Below are positions 14,234 through 23,457 of a DNA stretch of 64,000 bases, one piece after another. The DNA is taken from NCBI RefSeq assembly GCF_017168235.1, contig NZ_JABFAO010000011.1:121513-185512 (forward strand). The letters run 5' to 3'. The position numbers and the translations under genes were made by a program. The notes under the pieces are model-generated. The model made no database searches. It was given only the letters and a program-made list of their open reading frames with translations, and was not told the origin of the DNA. Positions within the stretch are counted from its first letter, which is position 1; the number at the start of each line of letters is the position of its first letter. The stretch comes from Rhodococcus sp. KRD197 (lineage in GTDB: Bacteria; Actinomycetota; Actinomycetes; Mycobacteriales; Mycobacteriaceae).

Positions 14234-14854
14234 CTACTCCGCGGCGAGGGTCTGCAGCCGCTCCACGTACTTGGCGATGACGTCGACCTCGAGGTTGACC
14301 GGTGTTCCCACCTCGGCGCGGCCGAGCGTGGTGAGGTCGAGCGTGGTCGGTATCAGCGAGATTTCGAACCAGTGACTGTTGTCACCGTCGCTGTCACGGC
14401 CGAGTCCGGACACTGTCAACGACACACCGTCGACGGTGATGGAGCCCTTCTCGACAACGTATTTGGCCACCGAGGTCGGCATGGCGATTCGTACCACCGT
14501 CCAGTTTTCGGACGGCGACCGACTCACGACTCGGCCGGTTCCGTCCACGTGCCCCTGCACGAGGTGGCCCCCGAGCCGACTGCCCAACGAGGCCGCCCGC
14601 TCGAGATTGACCCGACTGCCGATCTCGAGCCGTCCGAGACTCGACCGGTTCAATGTTTCCTGCATCACATCGGCGGTGAACGACCCCTCGGCCGACACCT
14701 CCACGACGGTCAAACACACGCCGTTGACGGCGATGGAATCACCGTGCCGCGCATCGGAGGTGACGATCGGCCCCTTTACTGTGAACCGGGCCGCATCAGC
14801 GAGTGTTTCGGCGCCGACGATCTCGCCCAGCTCTTCGACTATTCCGGTGAACAT
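14234..14854 (-). CDS. ribE: riboflavin synthase alpha chain
   Basis: Dismutates two 6,7-dimethyl-8-ribityllumazine molecules to riboflavin. The 206-residue protein is the expected two-fold internal repeat of lumazine-binding barrels, visible as NGVCLTV (about residue 45) and DGVSLTV (about 150). It starts MFTGIVEELG, the diagnostic N-terminus of the family. The ATG at 14854 follows CAGGAGTG, a good ribosome site; the frame continues upstream but with Arg-rich shadow sequence. It lies 65 bp after ribD and 119 bp before ribBA. No FMN riboswitch signature was recognised in either gap. Confidence 0.95.
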   Translation of the reverse strand: MFTGIVEELGEIVGAETLADAARFTVKGPIVTSDARHGDSIAVNGVCLTVVEVSAEGSFTADVMQETLNRSSLGRLEIGSRVNLERAASLGSRLGGHLVQGHVDGTGRVVSRSPSENWTVVRIAMPTSVAKYVVEKGSITVDGVSLTVSGLGRDSDGDNSHWFEISLIPTTLDLTTLGRAEVGTPVNLEVDVIAKYVERLQTLAAE

Positions 14855-14919
14855 CTCTTCACACTCCTGTTCGACGAAACCGAATCGGCTCGCTGTCTTC
14901 CATGTCACGTCGCTGCGAC

Positions 14920-15990
14920 CTATTTCGCTGGAGCGACGTCTTTCGGCGGGGCGAGGTCTTTCGGCGGGGCGGGCACCGCACTGATCACGATGTCCGAACC
15001 GATCGGCTCGACACTCTCGATCGAAAACCTCAGCGCATCGGCGATTGTTCCGACTCCCGCATTCTCCAGCGCGGATGTGCCCGATCCCAGCACGACCGGT
15101 GCGATGTATGCCACGATCCGGTCGACCATGCCTGCAGCGAGAAACGCACCGGCCAGCTGCGGACCACCTTCGACGAGCACCTCGGTATGGTCGGCGAGCG
15201 CGGCGACCACGGTCTGCACCTCGCGCGTACGCAAGAACACCGTCGGTGCCGTGGCATTGCGAATCCGGGCGTCGGCGGGGATCTCTCGGAGTCCGACCAC
15301 CACTCGCACCGGTTGATGAGGGGCATCGGAACCGTCGGGAAAGCGGGCTGTCAGAAGTGGATCGTCCGCCAGCACGGTCCCAGTGCCGACGACGATGGCA
15401 TCGAGCTTCGCGCGCTGCGAATGCACGTGCTCGCGCGCGTCGGGGCCGGTGATCCACTGGCTAGTGCCGTCCGCGGCGGCGCTCCGACCGTCCAGACTCG
15501 CCGCGTACTTCAGTGTGATGTGGGGCCGACCAGTGCGCTGCTTGTGCAACCAGGCCCGAAGCGGGCCGCGCTCGACCCGATCCGCCCCCACCCCCGCTTC
15601 GACGCGCACGCCTGCCTCGGCGAGGGCACGTGCGCCGCCCTCGGCCAGCGGATTCGGATCGGCGACGGCGTAGACGACTCGCGCGATGCCCGCCTCGATC
15701 AGCGCACGCGAACACGGCCCGGTTCGGCCGGTGTGGTTGCACGGTTCGAGTGTCACCACAGCCGTGCCGCCGCGCGCCGCGGCCCCAGCCCGCTGCAACG
15801 CCACGACCTCGGCGTGGGGTCCGCCGGGTGGACGCGTCGATCCCACCCCGACGACGTTTCCGGAGGCGTCGAGCACGACTGCTCCGACCGGCGGATTGGG
15901 GCTGGTTCGCCCGCGGGCGGCCTCGGACGCGTCGACGGCTGTTGCCATCGCCTCGTTCACTGTCGCCTGGTCGAGCGTCACCTCGCTCAT
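14920..15990 (-). CDS. ribD: bifunctional pyrimidine deaminase/reductase RibD
   Basis: Deaminates and then reduces the GTP cyclohydrolase II product. The N-terminal zinc deaminase shows HAE at 59-61 and PCNHTGRTGPC near 83-93. The NADPH-dependent reductase half follows from about residue 150 (TLKYAASLDGRSA). The start ATG overlaps the rpe stop by one base (TGATG), so the two are coupled. The 356-residue protein ends in PPKDLAPPKDVAPAK, a short duplicated tail that is not part of either domain. Confidence 0.95.
   Translation of the reverse strand: MSEVTLDQATVNEAMATAVDASEAARGRTSPNPPVGAVVLDASGNVVGVGSTRPPGGPHAEVVALQRAGAAARGGTAVVTLEPCNHTGRTGPCSRALIEAGIARVVYAVADPNPLAEGGARALAEAGVRVEAGVGADRVERGPLRAWLHKQRTGRPHITLKYAASLDGRSAAADGTSQWITGPDAREHVHSQRAKLDAIVVGTGTVLADDPLLTARFPDGSDAPHQPVRVVVGLREIPADARIRNATAPTVFLRTREVQTVVAALADHTEVLVEGGPQLAGAFLAAGMVDRIVAYIAPVVLGSGTSALENAGVGTIADALRFSIESVEPIGSDIVISAVPAPPKDLAPPKDVAPAK
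14936..14971 (-). repeat. 2 x 18-bp tandem repeat at the ribD 3' end
   Basis: Two 18-bp units, 14936-14953 and 14954-14971, differ by one base and encode the duplicated APPKD(L/V) element in the RibD tail. The repeat is in frame and a few codons before the stop. Confidence 0.8.
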
Positions 15991-16667
15991 CAGAGAGACA
16001 GGTGCCTGGATGCTCCCGCTGCCTGCGCGCGCAGAGCGCGAACCGTTGCGGCCGGGTCCTGGGTTCCGTAGACAGCCGACCCGGCAACGAAGCAGTCGAC
16101 TCCGGCCTCTGCGGCCTGTTCGATGGTATCGGCGTTGATTCCGCCGTCGATCTCGACGATGAGCCTGAGCTCACCCGAATCGACCAGGTTGCGAACGAGG
16201 CGGGCCTTGCTCAGCACTTCGGGCATGAAGGATTGGCCTCCGAAGCCCGGTTCGACGCTCATCACCAGGAGAGTGTCGAACTCGCGAAGGATCTCGAGGT
16301 ACGGCTCGATGGGGGTGTTCGGTTTGACACTGAGACCGGCTTTGGCGCCGGCTGCGCGGATATCTTTGGCCACCGCTATCGGGTCATCGGCCGCCTCGGC
16401 GTGGAAGGTGACGTTGTAGGCCCCTGCCTCGGCGTACGGCGGCGCCCACCGCGCGGGATCCTCGATCATCAGATGGCAGTCGAGTGGGATGTCTGTTGCC
16501 TTCAGCAGACTCTGCACGACCGGCAATCCCAGTGTCAGGTTGGGAACGAAGTGGGCATCCATGACGTCGACATGCAGCCAGTCGGAGCCGGCCACTGCGT
16601 CGGCCTCGGCCCCCAACCGTGCGAAGTCGGCGGAGAGAATGGACGGTGCGATCATCGGAGCTGCCAC
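15990..16667 (-). CDS. rpe: ribulose-phosphate 3-epimerase
   Basis: Interconverts ribulose 5-phosphate and xylulose 5-phosphate; ribulose 5-phosphate is also the RibBA substrate, which fits its place beside the rib genes. Motifs are [34 protein letters not shown] and VEIDGGI, giving the metal-binding Asp/His residues. I chose the GTG at 16667 (225 residues, [11 protein letters not shown]) because sequence before it is non-homologous; an ATG four codons in, at 16655, is an alternative. Neither has a strong ribosome site. It lies 61 bp after rsmB. Confidence 0.93.
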   Translation of the reverse strand: MAAPMIAPSILSADFARLGAEADAVAGSDWLHVDVMDAHFVPNLTLGLPVVQSLLKATDIPLDCHLMIEDPARWAPPYAEAGAYNVTFHAEAADDPIAVAKDIRAAGAKAGLSVKPNTPIEPYLEILREFDTLLVMSVEPGFGGQSFMPEVLSKARLVRNLVDSGELRLIVEIDGGINADTIEQAAEAGVDCFVAGSAVYGTQDPAATVRALRAQAAGASRHLSL

Positions 16668-16728
16668 GAGTGAACAGCCTAATGGGACGGAACGGAGCGT
16701 CTTCGACAGGCGTGCGTTCCGGCAGGAA

Positions 16729-18222
16729 TCAGAGGGGTCGGCGCAGAGCCGCCATGAACATGGCGTCGGTACCGTGTCGATGCGGCCACAGTTGCACCGA
16801 CGTTCCGTCACCGAGCTGCGGCACCCCGGGTAGAAGCGCACGGGTGTCGAGCTGTTCGACGCCGTAGCGTCGAACAGCATCGGCGACGACACCGGTGGTC
16901 TCGGCCAGATGCGGCGAACAGGTGGAATAGACCACGACACCTCCGGGACGCACCAGCGTCAACGCCGACGCGAGCAGCTCCTTCTGCAACGTGACCAGAC
17001 CGGCGACATCCTTGGGCGAACGACGCCACCGCGCCTCGGGACGACGCCTTAGAGCGCCGAGACCGGTGCAGGGCGCATCGACGAGCACTCGGTCGTAGCC
17101 GCCCTCCAGACCGGGCTCACGTCCGTCGACCACGTGAACCGACACCGGTAGCGCCCCGGTGGTCTTGCGCACGAGCTCAGCACGATGCGGCGTCGGTTCC
17201 ACCGCGTCGAGATGAGCACCGTCGATCTCGGCGATCGCGCCGAGCAGAGCCGCCTTGCCACCGGGGCCGGCACACAGGTCGAGCCACCGGCCGTGATCCT
17301 CGCCGTCGAGCGGGGCAAGCGTGAGTGCACGGGCGACGAGTTGACTGCCTTCGTCCTGGACTCCGGCGAGTCCGTCGCGTACGGCCTCGAGCTTGCCCGG
17401 ATCACCGCCGTCGAGGTAGACCGCGTACGGCGAGTAGAGCCCCTCTTCGCCGCCGGTGATGACGGCCAGTTCCTCGGCCGAGATCTCTCCGGGACGCGCT
17501 ACGAGGTGCACTGCCGGGCGTGAGTCGTCGGCCTCGAGTACAGCTGCGAGTTCACCGGCATCGGCGCCGAGCGCATCGGCGAACGCCTGGGCGATCCAGC
17601 GCGGATGGGCGTACTCGAAAGCGAGCCTTCCGACCGGGTCCTGCTCCGCCTTCGGAGCCAGCTCGTCCACCCACTGCTCCGCGGTTTTCTCCGATACGCG
17701 CCGAAGCACCGCATTGACGAATCCAGCTTTGCCGCTGCCGAATTTGGAACGAGTCAGATCGACCGCTGTTGCAACAGCAGCATGCGGGGCGACCCGCGTG
17801 CGGAGGAGCTGATACGCACCGAGTCGCAGAATATCGAGCAACCCGCCGTCGATATCGGCCACCTCTCGGCCGGATCCGCTCTCGATGACAGCGTCGAGTA
17901 ACCCGCGAGCACGACACGTGCCGTAGGCGAGCTCGGTGGCAAGCGCGGCATCGCGCGTGTCGAGTTTTCGTTCACGCAGGAGTCCCGGGAGCACCAGGTT
18001 GGCGTAGGCGTCGCGTTCGCGCACCGCCCTGAGCACGTCGCGTGCCGCCAGCCTGGCGCTGTCGATTGCGGGCGCCGACGCGGGACCGTTGCCGCGGCTC
18101 GGTCGGTTGCTCTGCGGCCCTTTGGACCGCGGTGGCTGCGCACCCCGATTGCCTTGGCGTTTGCCCTCGCTGGATCGGCCACCGCTGCGTGGATCCCGGT
18201 CTCGGTTGTTTTCCGCACTCAT
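16729..18222 (-). CDS. rsmB: 16S rRNA m5C967 methyltransferase RsmB
   Basis: S-adenosylmethionine-dependent enzyme that methylates a cytosine in helix 31 of 16S rRNA. Domains in order are a basic, disordered N-terminal tail (about 1-52), a NusB-like RNA-binding domain (about 55-185) and the Rossmann methyltransferase with [14 protein letters not shown] near 315. The two catalytic cysteines sit in DAPCTGLG (near 383) and YSTCSPH (near 430). The product is 497 residues and overlaps fmt by 4 bp (ATGA), the conserved fmt-rsmB translation-support pair. Confidence 0.95.
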   Translation of the reverse strand: MSAENNRDRDPRSGGRSSEGKRQGNRGAQPPRSKGPQSNRPSRGNGPASAPAIDSARLAARDVLRAVRERDAYANLVLPGLLRERKLDTRDAALATELAYGTCRARGLLDAVIESGSGREVADIDGGLLDILRLGAYQLLRTRVAPHAAVATAVDLTRSKFGSGKAGFVNAVLRRVSEKTAEQWVDELAPKAEQDPVGRLAFEYAHPRWIAQAFADALGADAGELAAVLEADDSRPAVHLVARPGEISAEELAVITGGEEGLYSPYAVYLDGGDPGKLEAVRDGLAGVQDEGSQLVARALTLAPLDGEDHGRWLDLCAGPGGKAALLGAIAEIDGAHLDAVEPTPHRAELVRKTTGALPVSVHVVDGREPGLEGGYDRVLVDAPCTGLGALRRRPEARWRRSPKDVAGLVTLQKELLASALTLVRPGGVVVYSTCSPHLAETTGVVADAVRRYGVEQLDTRALLPGVPQLGDGTSVQLWPHRHGTDAMFMAALRRPL

Positions 18223-19157
18223 TTCGCCACCACCGTATCGGTCAAGCGCGCACCACGAGCCCAGTCGGTGGCCCGCATCGACTTCTTCCCCTGGGGTTGC
18301 ACGTCGCCGAGCAGGACTGCCTCGGTGGCCGTACCCACGAATACGCCGTCCTTTCGAATCAGCATCGCCCCGGGTTCGAGCTTCACATCGGAGTCGGTGA
18401 GCGGAGAGATGGTGATCGGCGATACCTTCACACGGGTGTCGCCGATCGTCGTCCAGGCCCCTGGCGCGGGTGTCACCGCGCGAATATGACGATCCAGAAA
18501 TGCGGCCGAGCGTGACCAGTCGATGCGAGCTGCGTCGACAGTGAGCTTCGGCGCATAGGACACACCGTCCTCGGACTGGGGTACGGCCGACGCTTCACCG
18601 GCCTCGATTGCATCGAGGGTGGCTTCCAACAGGGCGGCACCGCTGTGCGCGAGCCGGCCGAGAAGGTCTCCAGCGGTGTCGACGGATCGAATGACTTCGG
18701 TGACGACACCCAGCACCGGACCGGTGTCCATACCCTCTTCGAGGAGGAAGGTGCTCGCCCCCGTGACGTCGTCGCCCGCGGCGATGGCCGCCTGCACGGG
18801 CGCAGCACCGCGCCACGCCGGGAGAAGCGAGAAGTGCAGGTTGATCCAACCGAACTTGGGTACATCCAGGACCGGGCGCGGCAGCAACGCACCGTAGGCG
18901 ACCACCGGGCACACATCGGGCGCGAGGTCGGCGAGTTCACCGAGGAAATCCGGGTCCGATGGCCGCGCCGGGGTCAGGACCGGTATGCCATGACTGTCGG
19001 CGAGAGCTCCCACGGGCGAGCGACCAGTCTTCCGGCCACGCCCAGCAGCTGCGTCGGGGCGAGTGATCACGCCCACCACGTCGTGTTTGGCCGAATCGAT
19101 CAGACGCTCCAGCGAAGGAATCGCCGGATCAGGCGTCCCTGCAAACACAACTCGCAC
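18219..19157 (-). CDS. fmt: methionyl-tRNA formyltransferase
   Basis: Formylates initiator Met-tRNA using 10-formyltetrahydrofolate. The 312-residue protein starts [17 protein letters not shown] and has the catalytic stretch [12 protein letters not shown] near residue 109 (Asn and His), followed by the C-terminal tRNA-binding barrel. It heads the fmt-rsmB-rpe-rib run on the minus strand. The 117-bp region upstream holds a 19-bp tandem repeat of unknown meaning. Confidence 0.96.
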   Translation of the reverse strand: MRVVFAGTPDPAIPSLERLIDSAKHDVVGVITRPDAAAGRGRKTGRSPVGALADSHGIPVLTPARPSDPDFLGELADLAPDVCPVVAYGALLPRPVLDVPKFGWINLHFSLLPAWRGAAPVQAAIAAGDDVTGASTFLLEEGMDTGPVLGVVTEVIRSVDTAGDLLGRLAHSGAALLEATLDAIEAGEASAVPQSEDGVSYAPKLTVDAARIDWSRSAAFLDRHIRAVTPAPGAWTTIGDTRVKVSPITISPLTDSDVKLEPGAMLIRKDGVFVGTATEAVLLGDVQPQGKKSMRATDWARGARLTDTVVAK

Positions 19158-19210
19158 CAGTGGGCTCCCACGACTAGATAGCTCGGATTACTTGCAATGA
19201 ACTACCCATC

Positions 19211-19248
19211 CTAGGGACCACTGCACCGCCTAGGGACCACTGCTCCGC
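19211..19248. repeat. 2 x 19-bp tandem repeat upstream of fmt
   Basis: CTAGGGACCACTGCACCGC (19211-19229) is followed directly by a copy with one A-to-T change (19230-19248). The pair lies 54-91 bp before the fmt start and just past the padR stop. It could be a duplicated regulatory site or simple slippage. Confidence 0.85.
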
Positions 19249-19274
19249 ACTATGCCCGGCGGTGCAGCCCTCTC

Positions 19275-19934
19275 TCAGGCTTCGTTGTCGTCCGAACCCG
19301 AATCGGGTGCATCAGGCCGCTCCTCCTCCGCCAGAATTCGGTACAGCTTCCGGCGCGCGGAGCTCAGAACTTCACCTGCCTCCTTGACCTGCTGCGCAGT
19401 ACCCACTGCGGCAACCTGCCCGGCCGCACCCATCAACAGTCCGATCAAGCCGCGAAGGTCGATGGCGTCTCCCCCGACACTCTCTTTGACCTCGTCCCAC
19501 GGGGATCCCAGATCGGTGCGGTGCTCCGCGACGTGGGCACGACCCGCATCGGTGAGTTGCGCTGTCTTGCGCCCCGCGATCCTCTCGATGAGCACGAGTC
19601 CCTCGTCTTCCAACTGAGCAAGCGCGGGATAGATCGATCCCGGACTCGGCTTCCAGGCACCGTCGCTCCGCGCGACTATCTGCTGGATCAACTCGTATCC
19701 GTGCATCGGCGATTCGTCGAGCAAGACCAGTATTGCGGCCCGAACATCGCCGCGGCGTCCGCGGCCGCCGCGGCCTCGGCCGCGACCGAGGTCGTGTCCG
19801 AACTCATGTCCCCCGCGCCGATCTCGTCCCCCGTGAGATCGCTTCGGATGAGGACCACGGCGGCCGTGTCCATGGCGTCCATGACGACCATCACCTTCAC
19901 CGGGGCCCGGCTGTATATCGAAGAAGCTCTCCAT
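19275..19934 (-). CDS. PadR-family transcriptional regulator
   Basis: A 219-residue repressor-type regulator. Residues about 64-150 form the PadR winged helix (RAAILVLLDESPMHGYEL, then GSIYPALAQLEDEGLV and the ARRKL-type C-terminal helix near 198). The first 62 residues are unusual: rich in His, Gly and Arg (HGRHGHGRRG, then RGRGRGGRGRRG), perhaps metal- or nucleic-acid-binding. The ATG at 19934 has AAGGGA 6 bp upstream; the in-frame ATG at 19982 lies inside the palindrome and was rejected. That palindrome, 27-52 bp before the start, suggests autoregulation. The ligand and other targets are unknown. Confidence 0.88.
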   Translation of the reverse strand: MESFFDIQPGPGEGDGRHGRHGHGRRGPHPKRSHGGRDRRGGHEFGHDLGRGRGRGGRGRRGDVRAAILVLLDESPMHGYELIQQIVARSDGAWKPSPGSIYPALAQLEDEGLVLIERIAGRKTAQLTDAGRAHVAEHRTDLGSPWDEVKESVGGDAIDLRGLIGLLMGAAGQVAAVGTAQQVKEAGEVLSSARRKLYRILAEEERPDAPDSGSDDNEA

Positions 19935-19960
19935 CTCTGTTCCCTTTCGTATCGTTGTGA

Positions 19961-19986
19961 CATATTGACGATATATCGACAATATG
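19961..19986. promoter_or_regulatory. 26-bp near-perfect palindrome, likely PadR operator
   Basis: The left arm CATATTGACGATA and right arm TATCGACAATATG are reverse complements except at one symmetric pair, giving 12 of 13 matched positions per arm. It is strikingly AT-rich for this genome and sits just upstream of the padR-family gene, where its AT-rich hexamers could also be the promoter -10. PadR proteins generally bind such dyads and repress themselves. The only other adjacent gene, priA, ends before it, so padR is the sole nearby target. Confidence 0.7.
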
Positions 19987-20018
19987 CCTACGACAAGGAG
20001 TCGGTCGACACAGATGGG

Positions 20019-22058
20019 TCAGCCGATTCGGATTGGGTCTATCTGCACGCGAACCGACTCGGTGTTCTTACGCGCACTGCGCACCGCCTGCGCATCGGCG
20101 AGAGCGCGAGCAAGAGCGGCACCCGAACCGCGCGACACACGCAACAGCAGACGCTGCACGTCGCCGTCGAAACCGTCGTCTCTCCCGGATCCCCCGCCCG
20201 CGGGATGTCGCTGCCCCTCGGGAAGGTCGACCGGTCCGAGGATCTCGACGCCATCTGGTAGCGCCGCCTCCTCCACGAGGGCGGCGATCGCTGCGCTCGA
20301 TCCATCGACGGCGGCGACATGCACAGCCGGCGGGAACCCGACCTCGATTCGCTCGTCGAGCTGAGCACGAGCGTGCCCGACCGGATCCCACCGAACCAGC
20401 GCCTGGACGGTCGGGATCTCGGATTCCGCCACCACCACCACCCGGCCGCCGTCCGCGCCGGCTCGCACGAGCGCCCCAGCGGTCATCCAGCGCCGCAGTG
20501 TCTCCTCCGCAGCCCGCAGATCCGCACGTCCGAGGAGAGCCCAACCGTCCAGCAGGAGCGCTGCACCGTAGCCACCGGGTGTCGATGGTTCGGCACCCAC
20601 CGTCGAGATGACCAAGCTCGCGCCGGACGCCACCGAATCGAGCACTGTCGCGCCCCCGGAGGTATGCACCGGGACGCCGGGAAACGCCCGCCCCAGTTCC
20701 TCGGCGGTCCGGTGCGCCCCGATCACCACTGCCCGCAGAGTTCTCGAACCGCACACCGTGCAGCGATGATTGGCGTCGGCGATGCCGCACCACCGACACG
20801 TCGGCGTTCCCGCACCGTCGGCCCCGGGCGCCGATGGCAGCGCGAGCGGCCCGTTGCAGCGGCGGCAGCGCGCGGGATTGCGACATTTTCCGCACGCAAG
20901 CGAGGGAACGTAGCCTCCGCGCGGAACCTGCACGAGCACGCCCAGCCCGTTCTTCAGCGCGTTACGTGCTGCATCGAACGCAATGGCCGGCAGTCGCGCT
21001 GCCCGCGCTCCGGGATCTCGAGCGAGTGCATGGTCGCTGTCCGCCAGCGCAACCACGTGCGGCTGGCGCTCGCGAACGACGGCACGCGGCGCGAGGAGGT
21101 CGTGTGCCCATCCCGCATCCACGAGCGCTTCCGCCTCCGCTGTCCGGGCATGCCCCGCCAGCACCGCTGAGCAACCGATTCCATGCGCACGCAGCAGCGC
21201 GATCTCGCGCGCGTGCGGGTACGGCGAGCGCGGCTCGGCGTACCCATCGTCGCCGTCGTCCCACAACACGATCAAACCGAGATTTCGGACAGGCGCAAAC
21301 ACCGCACTTCGAGTTCCGACCACTATGGAAACCTCGCGCCGCAGAGCGCTCAACCAGCGTCGATACCGCTTGGCAGGACCGAGACCCGCCGAGAGTGCAA
21401 CCACCGAATCAGTACCGTTGACCGCCTCGCACGCCGCTGCAACTCGATCGAGATCACGCTGATCGGGTACGACGACAAGCGCACTCCGCCCGGACGCCGC
21501 GCATGTCCCGGCCAACTCGGCGATGCGCGTAGGCCAGTCCTCTCCCGGCAACACCTGCCAAGCCGCCCGCGGGTTTCGGCCTGCGGCCACGGCGTCGAGA
21601 AACGCGGCACCATGGGTGTAGGACGCCCAAGCGTCCAGGTCGACCTCCGGCGCTGCGATTTTCGGCGGATCCACCACCGGCTCCGCCTCGACCTTCGCGT
21701 GCCGAGGCGGCACTGCCAGTCGCAGCACATCCGCACGGGTCCCGGCATAGCGATGCGCGACCGCTGTGACGAGATCGACGATCTCCGGTGTCAGAACCCG
21801 CTCGGCGGACACCACACGATCCAGATAACCCAGCTTGCCCGGGTGATCGGAGGCGGCAATCCGACCGACGATGAACCCATCGACGAGGCGGCCGGCAAAT
21901 CGCACGCGCACCCGAACCCCGACGGCAGCAGCCTCGTCGAATTCCGCTGGAACGAGATAGTCGAACTCACGGTTCAGATGGGGTAGCGGCAAAAGCGGCA
22001 GCACCCGAGCTACGGGAAGCTCGGGTGCCGCCGCTCTCGCCGACCCACTCAGGTGCAC
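20019..22058 (-). CDS. priA: primosomal protein N' (PriA), helicase motifs degenerate
   Basis: Replication-restart protein that recognises stalled forks. The 679-residue product keeps the N-terminal 3'-DNA-binding region (PLLPLPHLNREFDYLVP) and the zinc-binding cysteines from about residue 389 (CGKC, CRRC, CRWC, CTVC). The helicase core is altered: the P-loop position near 171 reads LPGEDWPTR with no GxGKT, and the DEEH-type Walker B is LWDDGDDGY. Actinobacterial PriA proteins are known for this, so a structural rather than motor role is likely. The start is GTG at 22058, 43 bp after metK; longer reading enters metK. Confidence 0.9.
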   Translation of the reverse strand: MHLSGSARAAAPELPVARVLPLLPLPHLNREFDYLVPAEFDEAAAVGVRVRVRFAGRLVDGFIVGRIAASDHPGKLGYLDRVVSAERVLTPEIVDLVTAVAHRYAGTRADVLRLAVPPRHAKVEAEPVVDPPKIAAPEVDLDAWASYTHGAAFLDAVAAGRNPRAAWQVLPGEDWPTRIAELAGTCAASGRSALVVVPDQRDLDRVAAACEAVNGTDSVVALSAGLGPAKRYRRWLSALRREVSIVVGTRSAVFAPVRNLGLIVLWDDGDDGYAEPRSPYPHAREIALLRAHGIGCSAVLAGHARTAEAEALVDAGWAHDLLAPRAVVRERQPHVVALADSDHALARDPGARAARLPAIAFDAARNALKNGLGVLVQVPRGGYVPSLACGKCRNPARCRRCNGPLALPSAPGADGAGTPTCRWCGIADANHRCTVCGSRTLRAVVIGAHRTAEELGRAFPGVPVHTSGGATVLDSVASGASLVISTVGAEPSTPGGYGAALLLDGWALLGRADLRAAEETLRRWMTAGALVRAGADGGRVVVVAESEIPTVQALVRWDPVGHARAQLDERIEVGFPPAVHVAAVDGSSAAIAALVEEAALPDGVEILGPVDLPEGQRHPAGGGSGRDDGFDGDVQRLLLRVSRGSGAALARALADAQAVRSARKNTESVRVQIDPIRIG

Positions 22059-22101
22059 ACCTTTGGTGGTCGGCCGTGATCCGTTCGATTCGCCGACAGG
22101 C

Positions 22102-23316
22102 TCAGAGACCCGCCGCGGCACGCAGCTTGTCAGCTCTGTCGATCGATTCCCACGGCAGATCGATATCCGTACGACCGAAGTGCCCGTACGCCGCCGTCTG
22201 CGCATAGATGGGACGCAGCAGATCGAGGTCCCGGATGATCGCACCGGGCCGCAGATCGAACACCTCGGAGATCGCCGCCTGGATGCGGGCGGGGTCGGTC
22301 TTCTCCGTTCCGAACGTCTCGACGAACAACCCGACGGGAGCTGCCTTGCCGATGGCGTAGGCAACCTGAACCTCGATGCGGTCCGCGAGGCCCGCTGCCA
22401 CGGCGTTCTTGGCAACCCAACGCATCGCGTATGCCGCGCTGCGATCGACTTTCGACGGATCCTTGCCGGAGAATGCCCCGCCACCGTGACGGGCCATGCC
22501 GCCGTAGGTGTCGACGATGATCTTGCGGCCGGTGAGTCCGGCGTCGCCCATCGGGCCGCCGAGGACGAATTTTCCGGTCGGGTTGACCAGAAGACGAATG
22601 TTCGAAGTGTCCAGCGTCGGAACGTTCAGTTCCGACAGGACGGAGTCGAGAACCTTGTTGCGAATGTCCGGCGTCAGCAAGTTGTCGAGGTCGATGTCGG
22701 CAGCATGCTGCGTGGAAATGACCACGGTGTCCAGGCGCACGGCGTTGTCGCCGTCGTACTCGATGGTGACCTGAGTCTTGCCGTCCGGGCGCAGGTAGGG
22801 CAGTACGCCACTCTTGCGGACCTCGGTGAGACGGCGAGAGAGTCGGTGCGCCAGCGAGATGGGAAGCGGCATCAGTTCCGGGGTGTCGGTGTTCGCGTAA
22901 CCGAACATCAGCCCCTGGTCGCCCGCACCCTGACGGTCGATCTCGTCGTCCGACAGACCTTCCACACGAGCTTCGTGCGAATGGTCGACGCCCTGAGCGA
23001 TCTCGGGCGACTGAGCCCCGATGGCCACGTTCACTCCGCAGGAGTTTCCGTCGAAGCCCTTCGCCGACGAGTCGTATCCGATTTCGAGTACCTTCTCGCG
23101 CACGATCTTGGGGATGTCTGCCCAGGCCGTGGTGTTGACCTCTCCGGCTACGTGGACCTGACCGGTGGTGACGAGCGTCTCCACCGCCACCCTCGCCCGC
23201 GGGTCTTCGGCGAGCAGTGCATCGAGAATCGAGTCGCTGATCGCGTCACAGATCTTGTCGGGGTGTCCCTCTGTCACGGACTCACTGGTGAAGAGCCGAC
23301 TACCGGACTTGCTCAC
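22102..23316 (-). CDS. metK: S-adenosylmethionine synthetase
   Basis: Makes S-adenosylmethionine from methionine and ATP, the methyl donor used by RsmB and RsmI-type enzymes. The 404-residue protein has [18 protein letters not shown], the [15 protein letters not shown] loop, and [20 protein letters not shown] near residue 275. The start is GTG at 23316 with AGAGGA 5-6 bp upstream. The 141-bp gap from coaBC could hold a promoter, but I recognised no SAM riboswitch fold in it. Confidence 0.97.
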   Translation of the reverse strand: MSKSGSRLFTSESVTEGHPDKICDAISDSILDALLAEDPRARVAVETLVTTGQVHVAGEVNTTAWADIPKIVREKVLEIGYDSSAKGFDGNSCGVNVAIGAQSPEIAQGVDHSHEARVEGLSDDEIDRQGAGDQGLMFGYANTDTPELMPLPISLAHRLSRRLTEVRKSGVLPYLRPDGKTQVTIEYDGDNAVRLDTVVISTQHAADIDLDNLLTPDIRNKVLDSVLSELNVPTLDTSNIRLLVNPTGKFVLGGPMGDAGLTGRKIIVDTYGGMARHGGGAFSGKDPSKVDRSAAYAMRWVAKNAVAAGLADRIEVQVAYAIGKAAPVGLFVETFGTEKTDPARIQAAISEVFDLRPGAIIRDLDLLRPIYAQTAAYGHFGRTDIDLPWESIDRADKLRAAAGL

Positions 23317-23457
23317 GAAATTCCTCTCGAGTTGGGCCTACGACCGATCACTGCAACCGACGCATCGCACCTGGGCGTTAAGAGACACATCGACTTTAGT
23401 CATTCGAACTGCGCGAGCGCATGCCCGGTCCGACGCCGATAGACGTCGAACGAGCGT

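Noticed and set aside
14855..14919. possible FMN riboswitch ahead of ribE
   Set aside because: The gap to ribD is only 65 bp, too short for a complete FMN aptamer, and no signature was seen.
19935..19982. longer padR start at the ATG at 19982
   Set aside because: It would place the palindrome inside the coding region and has no ribosome site, while the ATG at 19934 has AAGGGA at good spacing.
23317..23457. possible SAM riboswitch upstream of metK
   Set aside because: No conserved riboswitch core or convincing long-range pairing was recognised in 141 bp. A covariance-model search would be decisive.
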